Of a stretch of DNA of 64,000 nt, positions 24,477 to 36,180 are shown one piece after another; position 1 is the stretch's first letter; each line of letters begins with the position of its first letter. The notes under the pieces are model-generated. The model had not been told where the DNA came from, did no database searches, and saw only the letters and a list, made by a program, of their open reading frames with translations. Origin of the DNA: Aquatica leii (Eukaryota; Arthropoda; Insecta; Coleoptera; Lampyridae); assembly GCA_035610365.1 (NCBI GenBank), contig CM069432.1, positions 17,050,001-17,114,000 of the forward strand. Direction: 5' to 3'. A program made the position numbers and the translations under genes.

Positions 24477-25520
24477 AAAACTTAAACTTCGAGAACAGAC
24501 AAACCGAGTTGGATAAAAAAAAACTCTGCTGGACAAACGAAAACAACAAACTGAACAAACAGACGCTGCGAGAAAGAAAATAAAGCACCAGAGGCAGTTG
24601 GAATAAGAAAAACAACATTCTCAGAAGTTGCGGCAGCAAATTAATGATGCCTGTGTTGGTGTTTCTAACGTTAAGTCAGATAAAAGGCGTTTGATTAGAG
24701 AATCTCAAATGCAAGAAATGTCACAACGTAAAAGTAAACTCAAAGAACAAAACGCAAAAAAAAATTAAAAACGTAAACATGTTGAATTAGCAATTAGATC
24801 AGGGTGATCAAAAAAGCGTTCAACAAGAAAGAAATTAACACTAAGTCTTCGAAAAAAATTGAGGATTTGCAATTGAATTGAAAGATAATTGGGCACCGAG
24901 TAGCGTTTCGGAGAATAACGAGAAGATTTTTAAGAAATTATTGAAGAAAAAAAACAAATAATCCAAACTTAAAAAAACGAACTAACACGATTTGCTGCTG
25001 ATGAAGGATTTCTCTATGTAACCTGCGTGTGAATTTTTGTAGGTACTTAATTCTAGTTGTATCTGCGATCGTTTCAATTTGACGTTTGCATTTAGTCAAG
25101 TTTTAAATACTGTTAGTTAATTAAATTAACGTATTTCAATACAGCTTTGTTATTTCGAGATTTTAAGTAAGTTTGTGTTGAATTAATTTATGGTTTTACG
25201 TAGCTTAAATACCTATGTGCTGTGTTTTTGCCAAGTTTAAATTCCATTTGTAATATTAAAACTTAGATTATATTATGATTTATAGTTACGACTATCATTA
25301 CTTATTTAGTTTCTGAGATACCCGAAATTCGACGGTTTTTTGGTTAAAAACGCCCAATTTACACAGGAATTCGTTAAATTAGTAACTACCCTTTGTATTT
25401 GCGTTGTAATTTCATTTGTTTTGTACTAAATAAATACATTTTCACTTACCCACATTTTGAGGTTCCTGTACCTTTTTATTTATTGTTAAAAATTGTCATA
25501 TACTCTCCGTGCGTTTTAAA
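24476..25520 (+). repeat. Unrecognised coiled-coil-encoding repeat unit, copy 1
   Basis: It aligns with 30,744-32,113 from GACAAACCGAGTTGGAT to GTCATATACTCTCCGTG. The first ~550 bp look formerly coding and encode charged, heptad-like peptide (EKQHSQKLRQQIND, KSDKRRLIRESQMQEMSQRK) interrupted by stops; the last coding part reads RFAADEGFLYVTCV near 25,000. The remaining ~500 bp are 3' non-coding. Relative to copy 2 this copy lacks a ~55-bp segment near 24,520 and a piece near 24,880. Just after its end, 25,511-25,540 repeats an internal piece of the unit (GTTTTAAAAAAGACAAACG), as if another partial copy began. Confidence 0.6.
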
Positions 25521-25569
25521 AAAGACAAACGTAAACAACAACTAATAAATCTGAGGCTAAACGCCATAT

Positions 25570-26141
25570 CGTAGGAACGGAGCTACGTACGAGTTAATCC
25601 ACATGTAAGAAACTATAAAGTTGTTAGTTAGATAGTAAATATTACAACCGCGAATTTCAAAAAATGTATTTGAATTTTAGTCGGCATAATATTTCTAACT
25701 GTACTACGCAAGTGCAAAGATTTGTTTATATAATTGCAGAAACCATCTTAGAGACCAGTGGACAGCTGTTTCGTCCTATTTGGATTCCTCAGCACTGGAA
25801 TACTCTAATGCAGTTTTCACAACTATATAAAACAAATTGCCATAGTTTTATCCCGTAGGAACGGAGCTACGTACGAAGAAAAAAAACTATGACAATTTGT
25901 TTTATATAGTTGTGGAAACTGCATTAGAGTATTCCAGTGCTGAGGAGTCCAAATAGAACGAAACAGCTGTCCACTGGTCTCTAAGATCTGCAATTATATA
26001 AACAAATTTTTGTACTTGCGTAGTACAATTAGAAATATTATGCCGCGTATAATTCAAACACATTTTTTCAATTTGCGGTTGTAATATTTACTATCTAACT
26101 AACAACTTCATAGTTTCCTACATGTGGATTAACTCGTACGT
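25570..26141. repeat. Large near-perfect palindrome (foldback), 572 bp
   Basis: Left arm 25,586-25,848 and right arm 25,884-26,141 are reverse complements with only scattered mismatches and one small indel (about 95% identical by eye). The spacer is ~36 bp. A 23-bp sequence starting CGTAGGAACGGAGCTACG occurs twice in direct orientation, at 25,570-25,592 and 25,854-25,876, bracketing the left arm; the left-arm outer end overlaps it. The arms contain no long frame with a recognisable product. The palindrome separates the coiled-coil repeat from a transposon gene that it truncates. Possibilities are a foldback MITE or an inverted duplication formed at a break. Confidence 0.85.
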
Positions 26142-27657
26142 ACAAAACCACTTCGAATGGGTTTTCCTTTCGGCTTTCTTTAATAAGTTTAACCCAATAT
26201 TCTGGATTATTAATCTTTTTAGTTTTGAGTCTCCTTTCCTCTATAGAAGCAAATCACCTATCAATGGGCATCATAGTGTGTCCAGGTATGGGGTATTGTA
26301 TTTTTATTTCTGCAAACATTCTTTTATCACAAAGAGAATCCAGATAAGCAAGCATAAATCTGTTTTTGTTTTGCAAAAAACAGTTATCACAAAAAATAGT
26401 CAAAGACGATTATTCCGCAGTCTTATGTGTGTTTATGTAATGGTTTAAACATGAAATAACCTCGTTTGAACCTTTAGTCGCAAAGTTTTTGGTATATAAG
26501 TACATTGACTGCCCGATTGGTTTTAATATTGCAAATTCCAAAGTTATACAACTACAACTGTCTTTATGAGTTCATTGTCATTAGTTGATTTGGCACAGCT
26601 CCTAATGTGGAAAAATACTTCAGCTTTACGTTGATGAAGTTCTTTCTTGATGGACAGGTTTTTTAAAACAAGATTGTTGTTATTTAATTTTGCTTGATAC
26701 ATATCTACTACAAACTTTTCACAAGTTGCACAAATATTTTTTCTAGGTGACCCAAAAACTATATTGAAGTCTTCATTAAAGACTTTGGAAAATATTCCAT
26801 ATGATGCAGCCTGTTCTGGATTTAATTCATTATATCTTTTATGAACTGCTGCTACTGATAAGTCTGCAGGTAAATATTTCCGCAGACGGTTATCTGAACG
26901 TGAGTAGTGAAATTCACGTGCAGGTAAATCTGAAACATATCTTCGAATGTTTTCCATTATATTTTGTTTGATTCTAGCTGGTCTAGAGTCATGTTTGCCT
27001 CAAAGATCGCTTGGAGTTACTTTAAAGTTCTGTACTTTCTTTCGCAATCTCTCTTTTGTTATACCGTGAATTGCCAAAAATGCTTGTTGGCACAAATAAA
27101 TAGATTTATTATCAATATTGACGTTATAAAGAAACACACTTCTACATGTTTTATTATCATTTTCATTAGTACGAACGCGACGACGCTTAGCTTCAACTTT
27201 TCGTAGACATCCACGCAAATAAAGATTTTGTTCTAGATGACGTGTTTGCAGTTCAACAAAATTCTTAAAAATCTTACCTCTTTCTTCTTTATTAATTTTT
27301 TGTTTACACTTGCACCTGCACAACAAAATATCTCAAGGTTTTAATATAGTTTTTTGAGCTCTCTTTGTTTGGAACGTTTCCAGTTTTCAACATGTCTCGT
27401 TCTTTTTTTATCTTTCCCACTTATTGACGTAGAAGGAATAGGTTCCTGTAACGTTACAGCTACTGTTTCTTTCTTGTTCTGATCCTCGGCACAGTCACAG
27501 TCACTTCTAGAATCTATCTCAGACTCTGAACTTAGAATCCAATCGTCTTCACTCTCTTCATAAGGTTCTGTCAAAGTTTTAAGCAAAATGCCAATAATTT
27601 TGATATTATTAAGAGAAAACGAAATGTACCTGAGACGCTCCCTTCTGAATTACTCAT
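26142..27657 (-). pseudogene. Multi-exon transposon gene of an unnamed family (DNC..QNKN type)
   Basis: Exon 1 (27,657-27,630) gives MSNSEGSVS; a 62-bp GT..AG intron (27,629-27,568) follows; exon 2 continues EPYEESEDDWILSSESE, an acidic region. Next are a cysteine cluster CRCKCKQKINKEERGKIF, YNVNIDNKSIYLCQQAFLAI (27,130-27,050), a helix-turn-helix-like SVAAVHKRYNELNPEQA and RKNICATCEKF. After 26,544 the frame is broken, but DNCFLQNKNR (~26,380) and LAYLDSLCDKRMFAEIKIQY (~26,350) and HTMMPIDR are readable in another frame, ending ENPFEVVLYV at the palindrome. I know this protein pattern as a widespread arthropod repeat ORF with an RNase H-like core, but cannot name its superfamily. The palindrome cuts off the C-terminus. 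Confidence 0.6.
27568..27629 (-). other. 62-bp intron in the transposon gene
   Basis: The donor is CAG|GTACAT after exon 1 (end at 27,630) and the acceptor TTTGACAG|AACC before 27,567. Removing it keeps the frame (28-nt exon plus 2 nt completes a GAA codon), and the frame without splicing has a stop. Confidence 0.6.
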
Positions 27658-27659
27658 TA

Positions 27660-28080
27660 TTATAATCAAACAATACACGCAATAGTGAAAATAGCCGTCG
27701 TGATAATAACAGCAAGAAATTCACGCGAATACTAAACAAACGTAACCTAAAAGTAGCAACAGCTGATGGTTTAAAAGGCAGAATTTCTGGACTTAGTTTT
27801 TTTTTGGCACAAAAGATTACGCCACGATGTTAACCAACCGTCATGAATAATACCCTACTTAGGTTCCTTTTAAGTAAACTGATTCAATAGGAAGTTTAGT
27901 ATAGGTGTTAATGTACAGATAGCGCAAAAATGTCCAAATCAGAAAAAATGTGACTTAGGTACTTCTTGCACTGGACCCTTCAATTGCAAATTGTTGGAAA
28001 AATAACATATATAAACAAATATGAAGTCTTTCTGATATGGGTTCAGATAGAAGATGTGAAGAATTTGTTCTAGCAATTCT
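27660..28080. other. Non-coding interval between transposon gene and LINE
   Basis: It probably contains the 5' untranslated region and terminal repeat of the preceding minus-strand element. No partner for a terminal repeat was found because the other end of that element is cut away by the palindrome. Confidence 0.4.
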
Positions 28081-28084
28081 TCCC

Positions 28085-30505
28085 TAACCTAGGTCGTCCA
28101 CTGCTGGATATAGGCCTCCCTCAAACCCTTCCATTTGTTTCTGTCCTGTGCAATCTGGATCCAATTTCCTGCAACTCTTTTTACATTATCGGCCCATCTT
28201 GTTGGTGGTCTACCGCTGCTTCTGAATGCGTCTTGCCTGGGTATCCATTCAATCATTCGTCTTGTCCATCTCTCATCTTTCAGTCTTGCCACGTGTCCGG
28301 CCCAGTTCCACTTCAGCTCAGCTATCCTCAACACAGCATCCTTCGCCTTTGTTTGCTGTCTAATTGTGGTGTTTAAGATTTTGTCTCTAAGTGTTATTCC
28401 TAGAATTGACCTTTCCATTGCCGTCTGGATTACTCTTATTTTCTTTATGGTTTTCTTGGTCAATGTTAGTGTTTCAGCCTCATAAGTGAGAACAGGGAGT
28501 ATGCACTGATCGAACGTTTTCCTCTTCAGGCATATTGGGATATCTGATTTAAAGATGTTGCTGAACTTATCGTAAGCTGCCTATGTTAAATTGTTTCTCC
28601 TCTTTAGTTCGTGGGTTTGATTATCTCTCCCAATGGTTAACTCGTGTCCCAGGTATTTGTATGAGTATACTTGTTCGATTTTTATATCATCTGCCGAAAT
28701 GTTATCATCAGGACCAGGTTTGTCTTTGTATAGTTTATGTCAAGCCCGGCTTCCTTTGAGGCAGCTTTGAGTTTTTGTAGCATTTTATTTGCTTCGTTTA
28801 TCTTATCTGTGATTAGGACTAGATCATCGGCAAATCTTAGATGATTTAGTAGTTCACCATTGATGTTAATTCCACACTGTTCCCAATCTAGGTTTTAGTA
28901 CATATATTTTAAGAGCGTCGTGAATAATTGAGGGGATATGACATCTCCCTGTTTTACCCCTTTTTCTATTTAAAATGTGTTGGTGTATTCGTGTAATCTT
29001 ACTGAAGCGGTTGCGTGGTTATATATGTATTTTAGTAAACCCGTGTATCTGGAGTCTATTCGGCATTCCGAAAGAGCATGGAAGAGTTGTTGCTGATTTA
29101 TCGAATCAAATGCCTTTTCATAATCTACAAATATCAGCACAAGAGGCTTGTTATATTCTACGCATTTTTCAATTAGTAGTTTAAGCACTGTTAGGTGATC
29201 ATTCGTACTAAACCTTACTCTAAATCCAGCCTGTTCTCTTGGTTGGTATAGATCAAGTTTTACACTTATACGTTTTGATAGTATTCTTGTAAAGAGTTTA
29301 TATACGTGTTGTAGCAAGCTAATAGGTCTGTAGTTGGTCAGATTTGTAGCGTCTCCTTTTTTATGTATCAGAGTGATGGTGGCCTTGTCCCATCGAGTGG
29401 GTGTTTTTTGCTCTATGATACATTCGTTAAATAGAGATTTGAAGGTTTTTAGGACAGCTAGTCCGCCTTCCTTGATCGCCTCAATAACTATTCCATTGTC
29501 TCCTGGTGATCTGTTATTCTTCATCTCTCCAATTGCTGCTTTTATTTCTTCCAGACTAATTTCAGTTATATCTTCCGATCCCTGGTTTCTGATATATTTT
29601 ATGTCTTCTACTTCTGCAGGATTTTCATTTTTGTATAGTTTGCGATAGAAGTTTTCCGTAATTTTTACAATATCAGATTTGTTTGTAATCGTATTTCCAT
29701 TTTCATCTTTTAGTTTCATTATGCTTTTTGTTCCAATATTTATTTGACGTTTCAGAACTTTTAGTTTTTTATTTTGTTCGATTGTTTTGATGATTTTTGT
29801 GGTGTTATATTTTCGAATATCTTTTCTAACTTCTTTTGATATTTCCTTGCTGATTTTTCTGAATTCCTCTGAGTTTTTGTCTCCCATTTCTCTACTTTCT
29901 TTTAATAGGGATTTTGTGTTGGCACTGATCTTACTAGTGCGTAGGTTTCCTTTGCTACAGTAATTCTGAGTTGCTTCCATTAGTGTTTTTACAATAACGT
30001 CGTTTCTTTCTTCGATGCTATCTTCATCTTTTATCTTTAGCTTGCTTTTTTGCAAGGTTACTTCATTCGTGTTTTAGATTAATATTTATAGTAGTTCTCA
30101 CCAGGCGGTGATCGCTTCCAATGGAAAATTTGTTTAAAATTTCAACGTTTTTTATAATTTGCCGTTTAATTGATATTATAAAGTCTACTTCATTCTTGGT
30201 GATGCCATCTGGACTCTTCCAGGTCCATTTTCTGTTTTCCTTCTTTTTAAAGAAACTGTTCATTATAAAAATGTTGTTTTGTAGACAGAATCCTAATAGA
30301 GTTCTACCTCTCTCGTTCCGTTCTCCTACTCCATATTGCCCCATTGATGTTTCCATTTCGTCCTCCTTTTGTTCTATTTTTGCGTTGTAGTCTTTTGTGT
30401 TCGGGTATTTTTGTCAGATCCTTGCGATGTAGGTGCATAGGCTTGTATTTTTTGATGTATCTGTTGTTCAGTTTTAAAATTAAATATATAACTCTTGAGC
30501 TTATA
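28085..30505 (-). mobile_element. RTE-like LINE, 5'-truncated
   Basis: On the minus strand, endonuclease C-terminus (30,500-30,060), reverse transcriptase (30,055-28,650) and a C-terminal domain (28,463-28,089) occur in LINE order. The 3' end is the peptide AYIQQWTT and TTAGG beside 28,085. No second long domain (RNase H) exists. The 5' part of the endonuclease is missing or replaced near 30,505. No target duplication could be identified. Confidence 0.75.
28089..30500 (-). pseudogene. RTE-like LINE polyprotein (endonuclease + reverse transcriptase), broken
   Basis: Endonuclease end: ERGRTLLGFCLQNNIFIMNS, KWTWKSPDGITKNEVDFIIS and FSIGSDHRLVRTTININL (catalytic SDH) at 30,300-30,065. After one frame break, a 361-residue open stretch (30,055-28,970) carries the RT fingers and palm: SPGDNGIVIEAIKEGG, TLIHKKGDATNLTNYRPISL, EQAGFRVRFSTNDHL, and first catalytic Asp in LIFVDYEKAFDSIN. 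Further down GVKQGDVISPQLF (~28,955) and the active-site box HLRFADDLVLITD (~28,840) are readable between stops. The C-terminal part ILGITLRDKI, LRIAELKWNWAGHVARLKDE, RWADNVKRVAGNWIQIAQDR is open in 28,463-28,089. Three to four disruptions make it inactive. Confidence 0.85.
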
Positions 30506-30743
30506 CTTCCTATATCTATCATGTTTTTTGCATGCCTTTTGTGTATTATTCTAGCAATGCATTTGCGTAAACAGGCATTGAAAGGTACCGCATCAACAAC
30601 ACTTTTGTCTCCAGATTTAGCACCGCCATCGTTTAGAAGAAGCGGTTGAAGTAGTTTAATTTGGAGCCAAGGTAGTAAACAACCCAAACAAAATCCAGCT
30701 TTGTCATTACTTACAATGACTTTTGAAAATAAGTGAAAAGAAA

Positions 30744-32113
30744 ACTTTAAGAAAAGACAAACCGAGTTGGATAAAAAAAAATCTACTGGAGCAGATAAGA
30801 AAAGAACGCAAAAAACGAAGCGAAACAAGCAAGAGCGTTTTAAAAAAGACAAACGTAAACAACAAACTGAACAAACAGACGCTGCGAGAAAAAAATAGAG
30901 TACCAGAGGCAGTTGGAATAAAAAGAACAACATTCTCAAAAGTTGAAGCAACAAAGTAATGATGTCTGTGTTGGTGTTTCTAACTTTAAGTCAGATAATT
31001 AGAGAATCTCAAATTCACAATGTAAAAGTAAACTCAAAAAGCAAAACACCTAACTACTCGCTTTATCACAAAAAAATAAAATTAAAAACGTAAACATGTT
31101 GAATCAGCAATTAGATCAGGGTGATCAAAAAAACGTTCTACAAGAAAGAATTTAACATTAAATTTTCGAAAAAAAAATTGAGGATTTGCAATTGCAAATC
31201 GATGGAAGAATAAACGACACCGAGAACAATCATTCGCAATTGAAACATAATTGGGCACCGAGGAGGATAACGAGAAGATTTTGAAGATTTTGAAGAAATT
31301 ATCCAAGAAAAGGAACAAAGAATGCAAACTGAAAAAAAAACGAAATAACACGTTTGCTGCTGATGAAGGATTTCTCTATGTAACCTGCGTTTGAATTTTT
31401 GTAGGTACTTAATTCTTCTCGTATCTGCAATCGTTTCAATTTGACGTTTGAATTTAGTCAAGTTTTAAATACTGTTAGTTAATAGTAATAATAGTTAGTT
31501 ATTTTAGACATAAAACTTTCACCATAAAACATATTAAATAATTTTTAAGGTAAATCGTGTATTATTTATTTAGAAATATAATTGCTAGCTTTCGAACTTT
31601 GTCTAAGTTCTTCGTCAGGCAAAAAAAAACTTAGACAAAGTTGGAAAGCTAGCAATTATATTTCTAAATAAATAATACACCATTTACCCTAAAAATAATT
31701 TAATAGTTAGTTAAAAAAAACCTATTTTAATACATCTTTGTTATTTCGAGATTTGTAGTAAGTAAGTTTGTGTTCATTTATGGTTTTACCTAGCTTAAAT
31801 ATCTGTGTGCTGTGTTTTTGCCAAGTTTGCATTCATTTTGTAATATTAAAACTCGGATAATATTATGATTTATAGTTACGACTATTATTACTTATTTAGT
31901 TTCTTAGATACCCGAAATACGATATTATATTCGACGACTTTTTTGGTTAAAAAAGCCCAATTTACACAGGAATTTGTTAAATAAGTAACTACTTCTTGTA
32001 TTTGCGTTGTGATTCCGTTTGTTTTGTACTAAATAAATACTTTTCAACTTACCCACATTTTGAGGTTTCTGTACTTTTTTATTTTTTGTTAAAAAATGTC
32101 ATATACTCTCCGT
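30744..32113 (+). repeat. Coiled-coil-encoding repeat unit, copy 2
   Basis: It shares order and most sequence with 24,476-25,520. The formerly coding half reads KKNLLEQIRKERKKRSE, KQQTEQTDAARKK, then IEDLQLQIDGRINDTENNHS (~31,180) and ends EGFLYVTC-like near 31,380. The non-coding half ends GTCATATACTCTCCGTG at ~32,113. A 199-bp MITE interrupts it (31,502-31,700). The unit lies directly beside the truncated 5' end of the LINE. I do not recognise the protein family. Confidence 0.6.
31489..31713. mobile_element. Foldback MITE with 13-bp flanking repeats
   Basis: Copy 2 differs from copy 1 by this insertion. The 13-bp sequence TAATAGTTAGTTA occurs at 31,489-31,501 and 31,701-31,713. The inserted 199 bp contain inverted arms of ~75 bp (about 31,535-31,609 and 31,622-31,700) that include ATTGCTAGCTTTC and CTTTGTCTAAGTT, meeting around 31,615. 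Direct repeats of this length are unusual for TA- or 8-bp-target DNA transposons, so the mechanism is uncertain. Confidence 0.65.
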
Positions 32114-32115
32114 GT

Positions 32116-34680
32116 TGGGAAATAGCAACTTAGGTGAGTTGAAGATTTCTAATTACTAGTAGGTAACGCAGAACAATAAGTAAGATTTTTGTGATATTTT
32201 CCAATTGTTAGAAAAATTTTGAGCGTGAGATACTTATGTCAAAAAGTGTGTTTTATCTCGTTTTACCGTATTTAAAAAGTACATTTTTACAGACAAGTAA
32301 AAACTAATCTTTAGTACATGTAACAGTGAATAAATAAACTATAATAAAAAAATTCTTATATGTAAAGATATTCATAAGCTACAAACAAGTATAAAATAAT
32401 CTTGAGTACATTGTAAGTTTTAATATTTGAAGAAATAACTTCTCGTGTCAGTTAAAATGCTTTACGACTTTAGTATAAGCATGATAGAATGTTCGAAAGT
32501 GAATGCATTTTTCGTGTCGTTTTGATTTATGCTCACATTTGTACTCGCAGAATAATACGAACTGGTCCAAAGTAAAATGCAATTTTGATGCCATATTTTA
32601 ACATTCTGCAGTTTAAAAAAGGTCTGTATTTTTCGTTGGTATTATAAATGGTTATAAATTGAAATTCAACCACGAGTGAATGATAAAATAGTTTCACCAA
32701 AATCTGCTAATGCATAACTGAAATCCATTTCCATATGTTCGCCATAATAACATCGTGCAGATGCAAATGTGTTGTTGTACTAGCATTACATCCATAACAA
32801 TACCACCATTACGTGCAATACGCTCGGCTTATACAAAAATTGATCGAAATCGCAAAACGAATTTTGTTTAATATAATGAAATCACTTTATATAATTAATT
32901 TTTTAATTAAGGTCGTTGAGAAAGTTTTAACTTGTTCAAAGAATAATTCAACGTTTACTCTGATTCCGGCATATTTTATTAGTCCTCTTCAAATACAAGT
33001 TTTTGCCTAAACTAGGCTTGCGAGATTAATCCTGGGTCGAGTGATTTCCAGTTGATTTAATACAGTTGTTCTATTTCAAACTTTCTGTTTTATTCGGAAA
33101 ATAAAGCCAGAATCACAAACATCTGTTTTATAGTAAAACTAGAAATTTGTTAAAATGTTTTAAATTTATGGTTTTTACGTATAAAAATATAACTAACAAA
33201 ATGTTGTTTATTATTACACTTTGCATTAAATTTACGATTACAAAAAAAAGTAATTACGTTGGTATTGTCAGATAAACTTTTATGCAATTGTAAATTAGTA
33301 AGTACAAAGCAACTCTTCAGACGCGACACTCACATACCACAATTTAACGAGTTCTACGTTCGTAATTTAACAATTTAAACTTAAACTAATTTAATTAATT
33401 TATAGTAAAATTAAATAGTTAAAACATTGCTCCTTATACACAAATAATTTTTTATGTCACTCTAAATTTTATTTAAATTTTAATTTTTATATTTAGTTTC
33501 TCAAAAACTTTTTTTACTTTAATCAACAACTGTGCAACTAAAATCCACTGAGTATACAATTCATGCTAATTATCTAATTAGGCACTGAACTTATCAAATT
33601 AATTAAGTTCTACTGGGTATTACAAGTCCAGCGCAGTAAGAGATAAACGCAAAATCGCATATTATCTCGCTGAGTTGTAGACAATGTTGAAAAATGTAAA
33701 ACAAAATAAATTAAAAAAAGCGTTAAGCCATGCAAAATATCCATTAAAAGCATTTAACGTTTTTATGTACAAACTTTGATTACTTTTTACGTTTAGTCTT
33801 TCATTTTTTAACCACGGTTTACTTGCGTGTTTTTAGTTTTATATTTTTAATTGTCGTTTATGTGCATATAAACTTTATTTACAATCGTTTGTTTTTTAGA
33901 CAAATGGAAATAATTATTTTTAAATTTGTATATGTACATTTGTAAGAGTTTTACAGTTAAAAGTAATAAATTATTCCATTTAACGAAATTTAGTTGTAAA
34001 TATAAACAATTTTTATGTTAGTTTATTTTGACAAAAATAAACAAGTAATCATTAGCAAAGTTTCATCTCATACTATATTCTACAATGTGTAAAAGATAAC
34101 CGTAAATAGCGGAGAACGTTGTTAGTTGATTTTACACTCGCGTAATTCAAAACAGTTTTAAATAACACTACTACGTTAAAGTCATTGACAATGCAATTGT
34201 AAAAACACTGTAGCCGCAACTCAGGTAATTTAGGTAAGAGAAGAGCGCGCTAACAAACAATATAAGAAATCAATCAAACAATTAGAAAAATTGTCAAAAT
34301 TGGTCAATTAACTTCTGATGTCAGGGATGCCAAATAGTTTTATTTGAAGACTAAACTATTAAAAGTCTTATCTGCAATAAAAGTTACACAACATAAAATT
34401 CATTGAATCACTCTCAAAATATTTAAAATCCTATATTCAAAAACAAAACAAAAACAATAATATAAAATTCAGTCAAGTTACTTAAAACTAAAAATAGAAA
34501 CTTTTGTCATTTAAATTATTAAACTTAAAATTAAGATAATACCGGTATTTCTTTACATATAGTAAGAAAACAATATTAATATAGTTACTTTATATAATTG
34601 CAGTATGCAAATGTAATTTTGATATTAATTAGAGAAAATTTTATTATTTAGTATTTAACAAGTTACGTTAAGATGCAAGT
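32116..34680. other. AT-rich stretch without recognised gene
   Basis: No LTR, inverted repeat, coding relic or RNA gene was recognised. Frames such as 32,813-33,010 look random. Confidence 0.5.
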
Positions 34681-34683
34681 TAT

Positions 34684-35110
34684 TTAACAAGAAGAAAACT
34701 CAAGTTGTTGCTAAGGCATTTATCAACGAAAAGGAATGTAGAGATAAGGCAAACTCACGCATACGGATCAAATTTCCAATAGAATGCAAGGTTGATGTCG
34801 TCCAAAGTTGAAATTGACGGGTAACCTTGGGAAATTTTCCATAAAAACGATGATGAAGCGTATTTTCTTTACGAAAATCGATTCGGATCGTTGGTATTTA
34901 TTGTATTATGCACATACCAAACCCATTAGAATCATTAAGATAATGATAATTTCGTTAAAGGTAAAATCGAAATCGGTATAAAAAAAAAGTCTAAAACAAA
35001 TAGAAACCGGGAATTAGATAAACTCAACAAAATAGAAATAAAAGACATACCTGTATTATTAACACAGACTTTTTTTAATAAAGATAATGTAGATATTAGT
35101 TAAGATAAAG
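34684..35110 (+). pseudogene. Decayed coding relic, family not recognised
   Basis: KKKTQVVAKAFINEKECRDK (34,690) and SRIRIKFPIECKVDVVQ run to 34,808, then after a one-base shift VEIDG-PWEIFHKNDDEAYF, LYENRFGSLVFIVLCTYQTH and NRELDKLNKIEIKDIPVLLT continue to ~35,105. Over some 140 codons only about four stops occur, and each is one base from a Gln, Glu or Lys codon. The peptide is of mixed, protein-like composition, unlike the surrounding random frames. It could be a retrocopy or a transposon-carried gene. I propose no function. Confidence 0.4.
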
Positions 35111-36180
35111 AAACTACATCACTTCAACAAATGACGTACTACTTCTGTACTCGTCAGAGACTCAGTACCGAATGACTCAAGGTTGACAACGCCCTTGAAA
35201 AGTAAGAATTCCACAAAATAAAAGTAAAGGAAGGTTTACACGCAAATTTTAATTAAATAATACAAATAATTTAAAATCAAGTAACAACAGTAACGGAAAC
35301 GTTACAACACATTCTAATGTATTCCCACAAACAAACTAGTAGTGGACAAAAAGTTTTTAAAATATTCAATACTTACGTTCCATTTAAAAACAAAAGAAGC
35401 TATTAAAGTACTTTAAAAGTAAACACATAGACGTATCATAGAAAGATTTATCATCATATGCTAAGTTTTGTGCGTGAATCAATCAAAAAGTACTTACTTA
35501 AATACGACACCAGATTATTACATATTTTTAACATATTACGGAATCTGAAACACAACACGCACAAAATTCGATTTACTGTAAACACAAGTACCGATAGTAA
35601 ACTGACCATTTGAAATTGATAAGTAAACACCATAAGAATTTGAGTTTTTTGTCTACCTCTATAAACGTGTTTACAATAGACGTCAAACCAAATCGTTTGT
35701 TATATAAAAGGTCAGAAATTGATAACACTTACATATTTGAAATATTTTGCTAAATTTAATTTATATTAAACTACAGCTTTTAAAAAATTTACATTGTTTA
35801 AATAAATTATAATATTTTTAAGTAATTATAAACGATGACTTACATAAATTAAACAACTAGAATTCGGCGGAACAGTTTAATTGAAATTTGTTTAAATTAG
35901 AACAAGCGACGTTTCGATAACTATTTTTATCATAATCATGCCTAAAAAATTGATTGCAACCATAAACAACAATTAAAATATTTTGTATAAAATTAGTTCA
36001 TACTACTAAATCTATAAACGCAAGTATTTGTATGCATTTCTTAACATTTTTTGTTTAAAAATACATCGATTGACTTAATATTAAAATTTCGTTATTGTTG
36101 GTTAAGAATTAAATTTATAAATAAAATAAAATTGACGTATTGCAGTGTACACTTCTTTGCAATTAAAGAACTGCCTAACT
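35111..36180. other. AT-rich stretch without recognised gene
   Basis: Nothing recognised on either strand up to the first readable LINE peptide near 36,190. Confidence 0.4.

Noticed and set aside
30304..30954. Minus-strand 216-residue frame with a signal-like leucine-rich start
   Set aside because: Its first half is the complement of the coiled-coil repeat, and its second half runs into LINE endonuclease in a wrong frame.
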